DNA of 11,921 bases from Acidocella sp. Lineage in GTDB: Bacteria; Pseudomonadota; Alphaproteobacteria; Acetobacterales; Acetobacteraceae. The stretch is taken from contig JAQUAC010000021.1 in the NCBI GenBank assembly GCA_028687415.1, positions 1 through 11,921 on the forward strand, given 5' to 3'. Positions 5,403 to 11,921 of this stretch are shown piece by piece; the first letter of the stretch is position 1, and every line of letters begins with the position of its first letter. Made by a program: the position numbers and the translations under genes. The notes below the pieces were generated by a model, which saw only the letters and a program-made list of their open reading frames with translations, did no database searches and was not told where the DNA came from.

Positions 5403-6647
5403 TTACGCCGCGCGGGTCTTACGCTGCTCACCGTATTGCGGGCGGCGCGGCTTGGGCTTGCGCACCACCAAGTCCGGGTGGCGCTGCGGCTTGCGGGCGG
5501 GCTGGGCGTGGGCCGGGCGGGTACCGCTGGCCACTTCCATTTTAACGCCGGTCAGTTTCTCGATGGCGTTGAGGAAAGGCAGCTCGGTCGCGTCGCAGAA
5601 CGCCACGGCAATACCTTCCGCGCCGTTACGTGCCGTACGGCCAATGCGGTGCACGTAGCTCTCCGGCTCGTTCGGCAGCTCGTAATTCACCACGTGGGAA
5701 ACGCCGGTCACGTCGATGCCGCGCGCGGCAAGATCGGTGGCGACAAGCACACGCACATCGCCGGACTTGAAGGCTTCCAGCGCACGCTGGCGGGCATTCT
5801 GGCCGAGATTGCCATGCATGGCGGCGGCGGAGATCTTCTCCGCGTTCAGCTGCAGGGCCACGCGGTCCGCGCCGCGCTTGGTGCGGGTGAAGACGATGGC
5901 ACGGGTAAAGGAGGGGTCATGCAGCAGGCTGCTGAGCAGCGCGCGCTTGGCCCCGGCATCCACGAAATGCACCGTCTGCTCGATGCGCGACGGGGTGGAG
6001 GAGATGGCTTGAATGGCCACCCGCACCGGGTCACGCAGCAGGCCCTCGGCCAGACCGGAGATTTCCGCCGGCATGGTGGCGGAGAACAGCGCCGACTGGC
6101 GGCGCGTCGGCAGGGCAGCAACAACCTTGCGGATGTCCGGCATGAAGCCAAGGTCCAGCATGCGGTCGGCTTCGTCCAGCACGAAGAACTGGCACTGGTC
6201 GATCAGCAGGTTGCGCGTGCTCATCAGGTCGCAAATGCGCCCCGGCGTGCCGACAACGATGTCCGCGCCGCGGGACATGCGGTTAACCTGCCCCATGCGG
6301 CCTACGCCGCCGACGACGAGCACGGTGTTCAGCCCCAGACCGGCACCGAATTTCTTGAATTCCTGCTCGATCTGCACGGCCAGCTCACGCGTCGGCGCCA
6401 AGATCAGCGCACGGGTGGCGAAGCGGCGGGAATGCAGCTTGTTGGCGGCCATCGCCTGCAAAATCGGCAGAGCGAAGGCAGCGGTCTTGCCGGTACCCGT
6501 CTGAGCGATGCCCAGCACGTCCTTGCCCGCCAAGCCGGCAGGCAGAGCACCTTCTTGAATCGGGGTCGGCTTCTCAAAGCCGGCGGCTTTCAGCGCGCCG
6601 AGAATCGAACCAGCGAAACCAAAGGATGCAAAAGTAATTTCAGTCAT
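5403..6647 (-). CDS. DEAD-box ATP-dependent RNA helicase (RhlE-type)
   Basis: ATP-dependent RNA unwinding enzyme of 414 residues, of the kind used in ribosome assembly, RNA decay and cold adaptation. All core motifs are readable: Q motif with PTPIQ (27-31), Walker A AQTGTGKT (48-55), PTREL (85-89), VVGTPGR (131-137), DEAD (158-161), SAT (189-191), FTRTK (253-257), ATDLAARGID (303-312) and HRIGRTAR (333-340). The C-terminal tail (about 376-414) is short, Arg/Lys/Pro-rich and low in complexity, as in RhlE-like proteins, and probably adds nonspecific RNA binding. I chose MTEITFASFGF at 6647 as the start because it directly precedes the Q-motif region and has GGAGAC 8 nt upstream. The frame stays open to an ATG at 6866, but that 73-residue extension is unlike the family. 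RhlE is the closest paralogue type by eye; the exact assignment is uncertain. Confidence 0.93.
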   Translation of the reverse strand: MTEITFASFGFAGSILGALKAAGFEKPTPIQEGALPAGLAGKDVLGIAQTGTGKTAAFALPILQAMAANKLHSRRFATRALILAPTRELAVQIEQEFKKFGAGLGLNTVLVVGGVGRMGQVNRMSRGADIVVGTPGRICDLMSTRNLLIDQCQFFVLDEADRMLDLGFMPDIRKVVAALPTRRQSALFSATMPAEISGLAEGLLRDPVRVAIQAISSTPSRIEQTVHFVDAGAKRALLSSLLHDPSFTRAIVFTRTKRGADRVALQLNAEKISAAAMHGNLGQNARQRALEAFKSGDVRVLVATDLAARGIDVTGVSHVVNYELPNEPESYVHRIGRTARNGAEGIAVAFCDATELPFLNAIEKLTGVKMEVASGTRPAHAQPARKPQRHPDLVVRKPKPRRPQYGEQRKTRAA

Positions 6648-6655
6648 AAACAAAC

Positions 6656-6661
6656 GTCTCC
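6656..6661 (-). promoter_or_regulatory. Ribosome-binding site of the RNA helicase gene
   Basis: GGAGAC on the minus strand, 8 nt from the ATG at 6647. It decides the start of the helicase in favour of 6647 over upstream in-frame ATGs such as 6866. Confidence 0.7.
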
Positions 6662-6944
6662 GGCGCCAGGGAAATACTCCATGGCGATATTGTCCGGCTT
6701 CCACGCGCGATATTGGAAAAGGACGGGTATAAAAATGCCCGAGAAGGGGCGTCCCCGCCCCCAAAAGACAAACCAGCCGCCAAGGCCATGGCACAAATGC
6801 CCTGGTCGCGCATTCGCGGCTAGTGAGAACCTTATGCACGTGCCGCACCGCACAACGCAAGCACATTCACGCAGCCCTGCCGCGCGGAGGCTGCGGCGAG
6901 AAGGCCAGGGCTCCTCCCGTTCAAGGTAGAGCCTTGAGAATATA
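6662..6944. other. Non-coding leader/upstream region of the helicase gene
   Basis: About 280 nt without a credible gene. It must hold the helicase promoter and probably a long 5' leader, as is common for DEAD-box helicase genes. I see a 9-bp direct repeat GCGATATTG at 6684-6692 and 6707-6715 (23 bp apart), an AT-rich stretch GTATAAAAA at 6727-6735 that could be part of a minus-strand -10 region (TTATAC), and a small CAAGG/CCTTG dyad at 6922-6936. I could not find a convincing -35 at the correct spacing, so no promoter is called. Confidence 0.5.
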
Positions 6945-6969
6945 AAAAGGGCCCGCAAGGGGCCCTTTT
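6945..6969 (-). terminator. Bidirectional-looking GC hairpin terminator after the ndvB-like gene
   Basis: AAAAGGGCCC, a 5-nt loop GCAAG, then GGGCCCTTTT: perfect 10-bp arms. On the minus strand it is followed by TTTTTATA and lies about 75 nt beyond the TAG of the ndvB-like gene, so it should end that transcript. On the plus strand it reads GGGCCCTTTTCTTATA, but there is no plus-strand gene upstream that needs it. Confidence 0.88.
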
Positions 6970-6990
6970 CTTATAAACCGAATGAGTGAG

Positions 6991-7040
6991 TTCCAAGGGC
7001 TTGGCCTTGGGAGGCCAGGGGACAAAGCCCCTGGCCTTTC
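6991..7040. repeat. GC-rich palindromic repeat after the ndvB-like stop, related to the 278-489 element
   Basis: Two adjacent dyads: CCAAGG-6 nt-CCTTGG at 6993-7010, and AGGCCAGGGG (7012-7021) with its exact complement CCCCTGGCCT (7028-7037) around a 6-nt loop. The words CCAAGG(GG)C, AAGGCCA and CCAGGGG/CCCCTGG are shared with both arms of the efp-suhB element. It starts 6 nt past the TAG of the ndvB-like gene, just as the other copy starts 2 nt past the efp TAA, which fits a family of 3'-end-associated repeats. Confidence 0.7.
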
Positions 7041-7045
7041 CGTTC

Positions 7046-9751
7046 CTAGTCTCCTGCCGCCGGGTGCATGGCGCCGAGCCGGGCAGGCTGCCGTGCGGCG
7101 GCGGGCAGAGCGGCGGGCTTGGGCGCCTTGGCCGGCATGGCGGCAAGGATGGAGACGCCGACCGAGGAGAGATAGGGCAGCGACTGGGTGAAGAGCACGG
7201 CGCACCACAGTTTGGTCTCCAGCGTGGCCCAGTGGTGGCCGAAGCCGACACCGAGCAGCGCACCCCAGGTGAGGGCGAGGAGAACAAGTTCCTCGCGGGC
7301 CATCACCAGCCCCTGCACCAGAGCGGGGGCGTTGTTCATCTTCGGGGTGCGGAGGAATGGGAGCTTGTTGGTGAACAGGCCCTTCCAGACCGCCTTGCCG
7401 ATGCTGTGGGAGAGCGCGAGGCCCGCCACCGCCGCGCCGATGCGGTCCATGAAGCCGCAGGGGACTCGGTTCTTATAGAGAGCGAGGATCTGCACGATCT
7501 TGAAGAAGAACAGGCCGATGGAGGGCAGCATGAACAGCGCGATGGGAAACTCGAAGCGCACCGGGTCCAGGATCAGGCCGAGCGACCAGGCCAGACCCAG
7601 GGTGACGAAGACGAGCCCCAGCGCATCGCCGAACCAGGGCAGCCAGCCGGTGACGAAGTGCCAGCGCTGGCCCTGCGTCAGCTCCTTGTTGAAGGGGTTG
7701 AACAAGGCGGCGGCATTGGCGCGGACGATGCGCATGGCACCGTAGGCCCAGCGATAGCGCTGCTTGCGGAAGGCGTTGTAGTCATCGGGCATCACGCCCT
7801 TGCCGAAGGATTTCTTGGAGTACACAGCCTCGTACCCGGCGCGGAAGAGGCGCAGGCCCAGCTGGGAGTCCTCGGTGATGCACCATTCGGCCCAGCCATT
7901 CTCGTTCACCAGCGCGTCCTTGCGCACCAGGGTCATGGTGCCGTGCTGGATGATGGCGTTGCGCTCGTTGCGGGTGACCATGCCGGCGTGGAAGAAGCCC
8001 GCATATTCCCAGAACATCATGCGCTTGAAGATGCTGCCGTCATTGTCACGGTAGTCCTGCGGGGACTGGGTGAAGCCGACCTTGGGGTTGTCAAAGGCGG
8101 GAACCATGCTGCGCAACCAGTCCGGGTCCACCAGATAGTCGGAGTCGATCACACCGATGATCTCGGCATCCGGGGCGGTTTCACGCAGCGCGAAGTTCAG
8201 CGCGCCAGCCTTGTAGCCCTTGTACTTGCCCAGGGTGAAGAAGCGGAATTTGGGGCCCAGGCGGGCGCAATGCTCGGCCACCGGCTCCCACACATGCGGG
8301 TCCATGGTGTTGTTGTCGATGACCAGAACCTCGAAGCGGTCGTAGTCCAGCGCGGCCAGGGCATCGAGCGTCTGGCGCACCATGTGCGGCGGCTCGTTGC
8401 AGATGGGCAGATGGATGGAGACCTTCGGCAGATTCGCACCAGAAGGCGCCGGGATGGGCTCAAAATGGCGCTTCTGCACACGACCGAAGATGGTCTCTAC
8501 GAGGTCGAAGCTATCCGCGATGAGCAGGAAGAGCAGGAGCCCCTGGCCCAGCGCCAGCGTGCCCCACACGGCGGCGGCGCCCAGCGAGAGATAGGTGGAG
8601 CCCATGTTCATCAGCAGCATGGCGAGGGTGGCGGTGAAGCCTTCCACCAGCGCTGCGAAGACGAGCTTGCCGGGGAGGCGGATGTCCGGACGGCGGGAGA
8701 GCAGCGCCATGGTGGCGGCAAGGCTCAGCAGCGCGCCGCCAAGGGCGTAGAAGATCCAGTCTTTATGGTTCTCAACCGGGCCGGTCAGCGACCATTTGGC
8801 CTGACGGTCCAGCGTGAACATGCCCCAATACCCGGCGGCGCGGCCCTCGAAGCTGGTCTTCCAGGGCTGGTCGAAGGCTTCCATCACGAAGTAGTCGATA
8901 TGGTCCTTCTGCGCGAGGTTGAAGAAGTCACGCATGAAGCGCGCCTGGTTCACCGTGTTCGCGCGGGCGGCGCCGATGTCGATACCATCGGAGGGCCAGC
9001 CGATCTCGCCGATGATGATGCGCTTGTTGGGAAATTTGTCGTGCACCGCGGTCAGGCGGTTCATCGCGTCCTGCACGGCGATAGCCTCGGGCACGCCCTC
9101 CCAATAGGGGAGCAGGTGCACGGTGATGAAATCGACCTGGCTGGCGAGTTCAGGGTGCTTCAGCCACACATGCCAGGGCTCGGCGGTGGAAACCGGCACA
9201 TGGGTCTGCGCCTGCACCTGACGGATGTCGGCAACCAGCTCCGGCACGGTCATGTCGCCGCGCAGGATGGTCTCGTTACCGACCATGACCTGCTTCACGT
9301 CCGGGTTGGCATTGGTCACCCGCACCAGCTTGGCCAGCTCTCTCTCGTTGGCCTCCGGGTGACGGTCCAGCCAGCCGCCCAGGGTTACGTTCAGCTTCAT
9401 GCCCTTGGCCAGGGCCGGGATCTGCCCGAGATCGCCCTCAACCGTGTAGGTGCGGATGTTGTGGGTGTATTTGGAGGCAAAGGCGAGGTCGGACTTGATT
9501 TCCGCCGTGCTGGGGTATTTGCCGGTCTCGGGGCTTTCCCCCTTGTGGAAAGGCGAGAACGCGAAGCCACCGATTTCCCCATGGTAGGGGGCAATGTTCG
9601 TGGCCGGACGGTTCGCCTCGGCCCAAAGGCCGAACGCGACCACGCCCACGCCCAGCGCCGCTGCCCAGGAGCTGGGGCTGGCCCAGCCCCGGCGGGCCTT
9701 TTGCGTGGAAACCTGTGCTTCCTGGCGATGGATTTGCGAATGGTACGTCAT
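7046..9751 (-). CDS. ndvB: NdvB-like beta-glucan synthase: GH17 transglycosylase domain fused to GT2 synthase
   Basis: Large inner-membrane enzyme of 901 residues, expected to make or remodel a beta-1,3-type (possibly cyclic or branched) periplasmic glucan from UDP-glucose. Order: short cytoplasmic N-terminus, TM about 26-44, a periplasmic GH17-like domain (about 55-325) with VMVGNETI (acid/base Glu160) and IIIGEIGWPS (nucleophile Glu249), TM helices about 332-351, 362-382 and 388-412, a cytoplasmic GT2 domain (about 440-680) with VLVIDNN (475-481), DSD (536-538), TED (626-628) and QRYRW (664-668), then several more TM helices to about 885. Both catalytic sets look intact. Pseudomonas NdvB has this same GH17+GT2 layout. 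I chose the ATG at 9751 because GGAC lies 7 nt before it; an in-frame ATG at 9805 would add 18 residues (MSLNVTHGAG...) but lacks a Shine-Dalgarno. It is followed by a repeat and a terminator, and is monocistronic as far as seen. Confidence 0.88.
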   Translation of the reverse strand: MTYHSQIHRQEAQVSTQKARRGWASPSSWAAALGVGVVAFGLWAEANRPATNIAPYHGEIGGFAFSPFHKGESPETGKYPSTAEIKSDLAFASKYTHNIRTYTVEGDLGQIPALAKGMKLNVTLGGWLDRHPEANERELAKLVRVTNANPDVKQVMVGNETILRGDMTVPELVADIRQVQAQTHVPVSTAEPWHVWLKHPELASQVDFITVHLLPYWEGVPEAIAVQDAMNRLTAVHDKFPNKRIIIGEIGWPSDGIDIGAARANTVNQARFMRDFFNLAQKDHIDYFVMEAFDQPWKTSFEGRAAGYWGMFTLDRQAKWSLTGPVENHKDWIFYALGGALLSLAATMALLSRRPDIRLPGKLVFAALVEGFTATLAMLLMNMGSTYLSLGAAAVWGTLALGQGLLLFLLIADSFDLVETIFGRVQKRHFEPIPAPSGANLPKVSIHLPICNEPPHMVRQTLDALAALDYDRFEVLVIDNNTMDPHVWEPVAEHCARLGPKFRFFTLGKYKGYKAGALNFALRETAPDAEIIGVIDSDYLVDPDWLRSMVPAFDNPKVGFTQSPQDYRDNDGSIFKRMMFWEYAGFFHAGMVTRNERNAIIQHGTMTLVRKDALVNENGWAEWCITEDSQLGLRLFRAGYEAVYSKKSFGKGVMPDDYNAFRKQRYRWAYGAMRIVRANAAALFNPFNKELTQGQRWHFVTGWLPWFGDALGLVFVTLGLAWSLGLILDPVRFEFPIALFMLPSIGLFFFKIVQILALYKNRVPCGFMDRIGAAVAGLALSHSIGKAVWKGLFTNKLPFLRTPKMNNAPALVQGLVMAREELVLLALTWGALLGVGFGHHWATLETKLWCAVLFTQSLPYLSSVGVSILAAMPAKAPKPAALPAAARQPARLGAMHPAAGD

Positions 9752-9914
9752 TGCGTTCGTCCAAAATTCCCCGGGACCAGCCCCGTGTGTAACATTCAAT
9801 GACATTTCAGTAAGGCGCCCGCTGGGCGCGATTGTGGCCCAACTAAGGCAGCCCCCTATTTATTTCGTACCTCCCACGGCTGCGCAGGGCGGAATTTTTA
9901 GCTAGAACACTTGC
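9752..9914. promoter_or_regulatory. Divergent intergenic region between ndvB-like and CorC-like genes
   Basis: About 160 nt separate the two divergent genes and must carry both promoters. It contains a perfect dyad GCGCCC-GCT-GGGCGC at 9815-9829 and an AT-rich patch (CTATTTATTT, near 9856-9865; TTTTTAGCTAGA, near 9895-9906). The latter patch is only about 9-20 nt upstream of the CorC-like ATG and could be its -10 region if the message is nearly leaderless. No consensus -35/-10 pair is clear enough to call for either direction. Confidence 0.5.
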
Positions 9915-11204
9915 ATGCCCCTCGTTCTGCAACTGCTCATCCTTGCTGTCCTTATCCTCCTGAACGGCGCTTTCTCGCTCAGCGAGCTTGCCCTGGTTTC
10001 TGCCCGCCGGGCCATGCTCACCCTGCTGGAGCGCCAGGGGGTGCGGGGGGCGGCGCGGGCGCGGGCGTTGGCGGACAACCCGCACAGCTTCCTACCGGCC
10101 TCGCAGTTCGGCATCACGCTCATCGGCATCCTCACCGGCGTGTTCGGCGGCGACCAGCTCGGCGCCCGGCTGGAGGTGCCGTTCTCGCACATCCCGCACC
10201 TTGCTCCTTACGCCAGCCCGGTGGCGATGGTGGTGACTGTGCTGGCTATCACCTTCCTGACCCTGGTGTTCGGCGAGCTTGTGCCCAAGCAGCTGGCACT
10301 GCGCCACCCGGAGCGCGTGGCCGCCGCCATCGCCCAGCCACTGGCGATTGTGGCTACAGCCGCCGCCCCCGCCGTGTGGCTGCTCGGCAAGGCCACGGAT
10401 TTAGTGCTGCGGCTGTTCGGCCCGGCTGGCGAGGACCGCCGGGCGATGAGCGAAGAAGAGCTGAAGGCCATGCTGGTGGAGGGCGCTGAGATCGGCGTGC
10501 TGGAGACCGAGGAGCGTGACATTATTGAGCGCGTGCTGCGTCTGGCGGACAAGCCGGTGCGTGCGATCATGACGCCGCGCACCGAGATCGCTTGGATCAA
10601 CCGCACCGCGCCGAAGAGCACCATCATCGCCGCCCTGCGCGCGGCACCACATTCGCGCTTCGTGGTGTGCGACGGCGCGATCGACAATGTTGCCGGTGTG
10701 GTGCAGGCCAAGGATATTCTGGACCGTATGCTGGACGGCAAGGACTTCTCCCTGGCGGCGGCGCTACGCCAGCCCATGGCCATCCCGGATTCCGTCTCGG
10801 CGCTGGAGGCGCTGGAGCGGCTGAAGGCGGATGCACTCGGCATCGCCATTGTGCTGGACGAGTATGGCAGCTTCGAGGGCATGATCACCGCCGCCGACGT
10901 GTTGGAAGCCATTGTCGGCGACGCCGAGGATGCGGGGCCGAGGGAAGGGACGGAAGAACCCTCCGACACCGTGTACGAACTGGACGGCCTAACCCCGATG
11001 GATGAGATAAAAGCCAGGCTGCATCTGCCAGCTTTGCCGAATGAGGGGTCGTTCCATACGCTCGGCGGGCTGATTCTGGCACTGCTACTGCGCCCCGCGC
11101 GCAAGGGCGACGCGATTGTGTTCGGCGGCTGGAAGTTCGAGGTGCTGGCGATGGACGGGCGGCGCGTGGAGCGGGTGAAGGTGGCGCGGGAGACGGAGGG
11201 GTAG
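9915..11204 (+). CDS. CorC/HlyC-type CNNM-CBS transporter family protein (hemolysin family)
   Basis: Membrane protein of 429 residues in the family that includes bacterial CorC Mg2+ exporters and proteins historically labelled hemolysins. Order: CNNM/DUF21 membrane domain (about 1-180) with LLNGAFSLSELALVSARRA (15-33), FGITLIGILTGVFGGDQLG (65-83) and FGELVPKQLALRHPE (119-133); a CBS pair (about 205-335) with IMTPRTEIAWI (218-228) and VLDEYGSFEGMITAADVLEAIVGD (313-336); and a C-terminal CorC_HlyC domain (about 350-425) with DGLTPMDEI and FHTLGGLIL. The role is probably divalent-cation (Mg2+/Co2+) efflux or homeostasis; true hemolysin activity is not implied. The start at 9915 matches the usual family N-terminus directly before the first TM helix, yet no Shine-Dalgarno is seen, so translation may be leaderless or weakly initiated. 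The gene is divergent from the ndvB-like gene; no partner is co-transcribed in view. Confidence 0.9.
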   Translation: MPLVLQLLILAVLILLNGAFSLSELALVSARRAMLTLLERQGVRGAARARALADNPHSFLPASQFGITLIGILTGVFGGDQLGARLEVPFSHIPHLAPYASPVAMVVTVLAITFLTLVFGELVPKQLALRHPERVAAAIAQPLAIVATAAAPAVWLLGKATDLVLRLFGPAGEDRRAMSEEELKAMLVEGAEIGVLETEERDIIERVLRLADKPVRAIMTPRTEIAWINRTAPKSTIIAALRAAPHSRFVVCDGAIDNVAGVVQAKDILDRMLDGKDFSLAAALRQPMAIPDSVSALEALERLKADALGIAIVLDEYGSFEGMITAADVLEAIVGDAEDAGPREGTEEPSDTVYELDGLTPMDEIKARLHLPALPNEGSFHTLGGLILALLLRPARKGDAIVFGGWKFEVLAMDGRRVERVKVARETEG

Positions 11205-11229
11205 CTCTCGTCTCTGCTTAACACTCACG

Positions 11230-11259
11230 AGCGCCTGCGTTTCACGTCGCTCCATTTTT
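11230..11259 (+). terminator. Possible weak terminator after the CorC-like gene
   Basis: GAGCG and CGCTC arms enclose a loop with a small internal CGT/ACG pairing, and CATTTTT follows. It lies about 25 nt after the TAG at 11202-11204. The stem is short and interrupted, so this is tentative. Confidence 0.35.
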
Positions 11260-11301
11260 GAACTCATTCCGAACAACGCATGTGGCAACCGAAGCAAATC
11301 A

Positions 11302-11921
11302 ATGAAACCAGTCAATAACATTGGGTTTTTACGGTTACTTTTCGCAAGCTGCGTCATTATTGGTCATGCGCCTGAACTTGCCGACGGCAATCGGAGTAGA
11401 GAACCACTCACCTGTATCTTCCATACACTCTCTCTTGGTGAACTTTCTGTTGACGCGTTTTTTCTGCTCAGCGGCTACCTTATAGCGGCGAGCATGGTAA
11501 ACTCTCATTCCGCCACAACTTATTTCAGACGGCGTATTGTTCGTATCTACCCCGGATATCTTGCCGCTTTTGCAATTGTTATCTTTGCCCTTGGCCCATG
11601 CCTTGGAATCAAGATTGAACCTGCTTTAGAAATAATCTTTCGTACAGTTCTGTTACTTCCACCAGCAAACAGCCCTCAACTCGCCCCATTGCATTATCCA
11701 AACCTGGATGTCGTAATGTGGACCATTTCCTATGAATTTCGGTGTTATATATTCCTTGCCCTCTTCAATAAATTTGGTCTTTTCCACAAGCGCTTAATGG
11801 CGGTTGTCGTAATATCCTTGGCTGCCACGTCATTTGCAGCAACGTTCAACAGCATCCACGAGGACCTACACCGATTCGGACAGAATGGATTGGTTTGGTT
11901 AATACTTGAAGACCCGGCGGC
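11302..11921 (+). CDS. Acyltransferase family 3 protein, N-terminal part (runs off the window)
   Basis: The ATG at 11302 opens a frame with no stop to the window end, giving 206 visible residues. Family marks: NIGFLRLLFASCVIIGHAPEL (6-26), where Arg11 and His22 match the conserved Arg/His of acyltransferase-3 (OafA/YrhL-like) membrane proteins; VDAFFLLSGYLIAASMV (50-66); YFRRRIVRIYPGYL (74-87); and MWTISYEFRCYI (139-150), with Glu145 in the conserved E-x-x-C/F-Y context. These enzymes O-acylate (often O-acetylate) lipopolysaccharide, exopolysaccharide, peptidoglycan or small glycans, with multiple TM helices. The acceptor is unknown. Base and codon use are clearly AT-richer (ATA, TTA, AGA, CTT) than every other gene in the window, which suggests horizontal acquisition. 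The ribosome-binding site is weak (GAAG at 11291-11294). The length and C-terminus, including any fused SGNH domain, cannot be judged. Confidence 0.85.
   Translation, partial: MKPVNNIGFLRLLFASCVIIGHAPELADGNRSREPLTCIFHTLSLGELSVDAFFLLSGYLIAASMVNSHSATTYFRRRIVRIYPGYLAAFAIVIFALGPCLGIKIEPALEIIFRTVLLLPPANSPQLAPLHYPNLDVVMWTISYEFRCYIFLALFNKFGLFHKRLMAVVVISLAATSFAATFNSIHEDLHRFGQNGLVWLILEDPA

Noticed and set aside
6648..6866. 73-residue N-terminal extension of the RNA helicase to the ATG at 6866
   Set aside because: The extension is unlike the family, while the ATG at 6647 has GGAGAC 8 nt upstream and begins right before the Q-motif region.
5436..6929. A 497-codon plus-strand frame opposite the DEAD-box helicase
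   Set aside because: Antisense shadow of a well-supported helicase; no family resemblance and no plausible start context.
6986..9802. A 938-codon open frame on the plus strand opposite almost the entire ndvB-like gene
   Set aside because: It is antisense to a gene with clear domain motifs. Its translation is rich in G, H, R, E and Q without recognisable domains, as expected from the complement of GC-rich codons.
9752..9805. Longer ndvB-like start at 9805
   Set aside because: No Shine-Dalgarno before it and an unlikely N-terminal sequence; the ATG at 9751 has GGAC at 7 nt. It remains possible.
1..11921. CRISPR array, tRNA or rRNA genes
   Set aside because: No regularly spaced direct repeats, no cloverleaf-like sequence with a TTCGA-type T-arm, and no rRNA-like conserved stretches were seen on either strand.

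Overview
The window looks like chromosomal DNA from a GC-rich alphaproteobacterium. Rhodospirillales, probably Acetobacteraceae, is my best guess. This rests on the strong G/C third-position bias, the EF-P/inositol monophosphatase/MotA-like/OmpA-like gene neighbourhood, and the GC-rich 'CCAGGGGC..GCCCCTGG' repeats placed just after stop codons. It is inference: there is no rRNA or other direct taxonomic marker here.

Layout. (1) Positions 3-275 hold the C-terminal half of elongation factor P. (2) Positions 278-489 are almost entirely one large inverted repeat built from nested palindromes. (3) Positions 514-4826 are a very tight five-gene plus-strand operon in which every junction overlaps by 1-4 nt: a SuhB-type inositol monophosphatase, a secreted Pro/Ala-rich protein with an OmpA-like C-terminus, a MotA/TolQ/ExbB-type four-helix channel subunit, a MotB-type protein with a peptidoglycan-binding OmpA domain, and 5-formyltetrahydrofolate cyclo-ligase. 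(4) On the minus strand, a small FUSC-like membrane protein overlaps the end of that operon tail-to-tail, followed by an RhlE-type DEAD-box RNA helicase with its own strong terminator. (5) A leader/intergenic region ends in a GC hairpin terminator and a second GC-rich repeat. Both sit behind a large minus-strand gene encoding an NdvB-like fusion of a GH17 beta-glucan transferase domain and a GT2 glucan synthase domain. (6) Divergently transcribed from it is a CorC/HlyC-type CNNM-CBS membrane protein. (7) From about 11205 base composition becomes clearly AT-richer, and a truncated acyltransferase-3 gene runs off the right edge, which suggests acquired DNA or the edge of a variable surface-polysaccharide region.

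Functionally the window mixes housekeeping genes (EF-P, SuhB, folate salvage, RNA helicase) with cell-envelope genes. The most system-like part is the MotA-like/MotB-like pair with its extra secreted OmpA-fold partner. It should form an ion-driven, peptidoglycan-anchored inner-membrane motor or force transducer, but no flagellar, Tol, Ton or Zorya effector genes are visible beside it, so its output is unknown. NdvB-like glucan synthesis and an O-acyltransferase add an envelope or osmoregulated-glucan theme. I see no tRNA, rRNA, CRISPR array or transposase gene.
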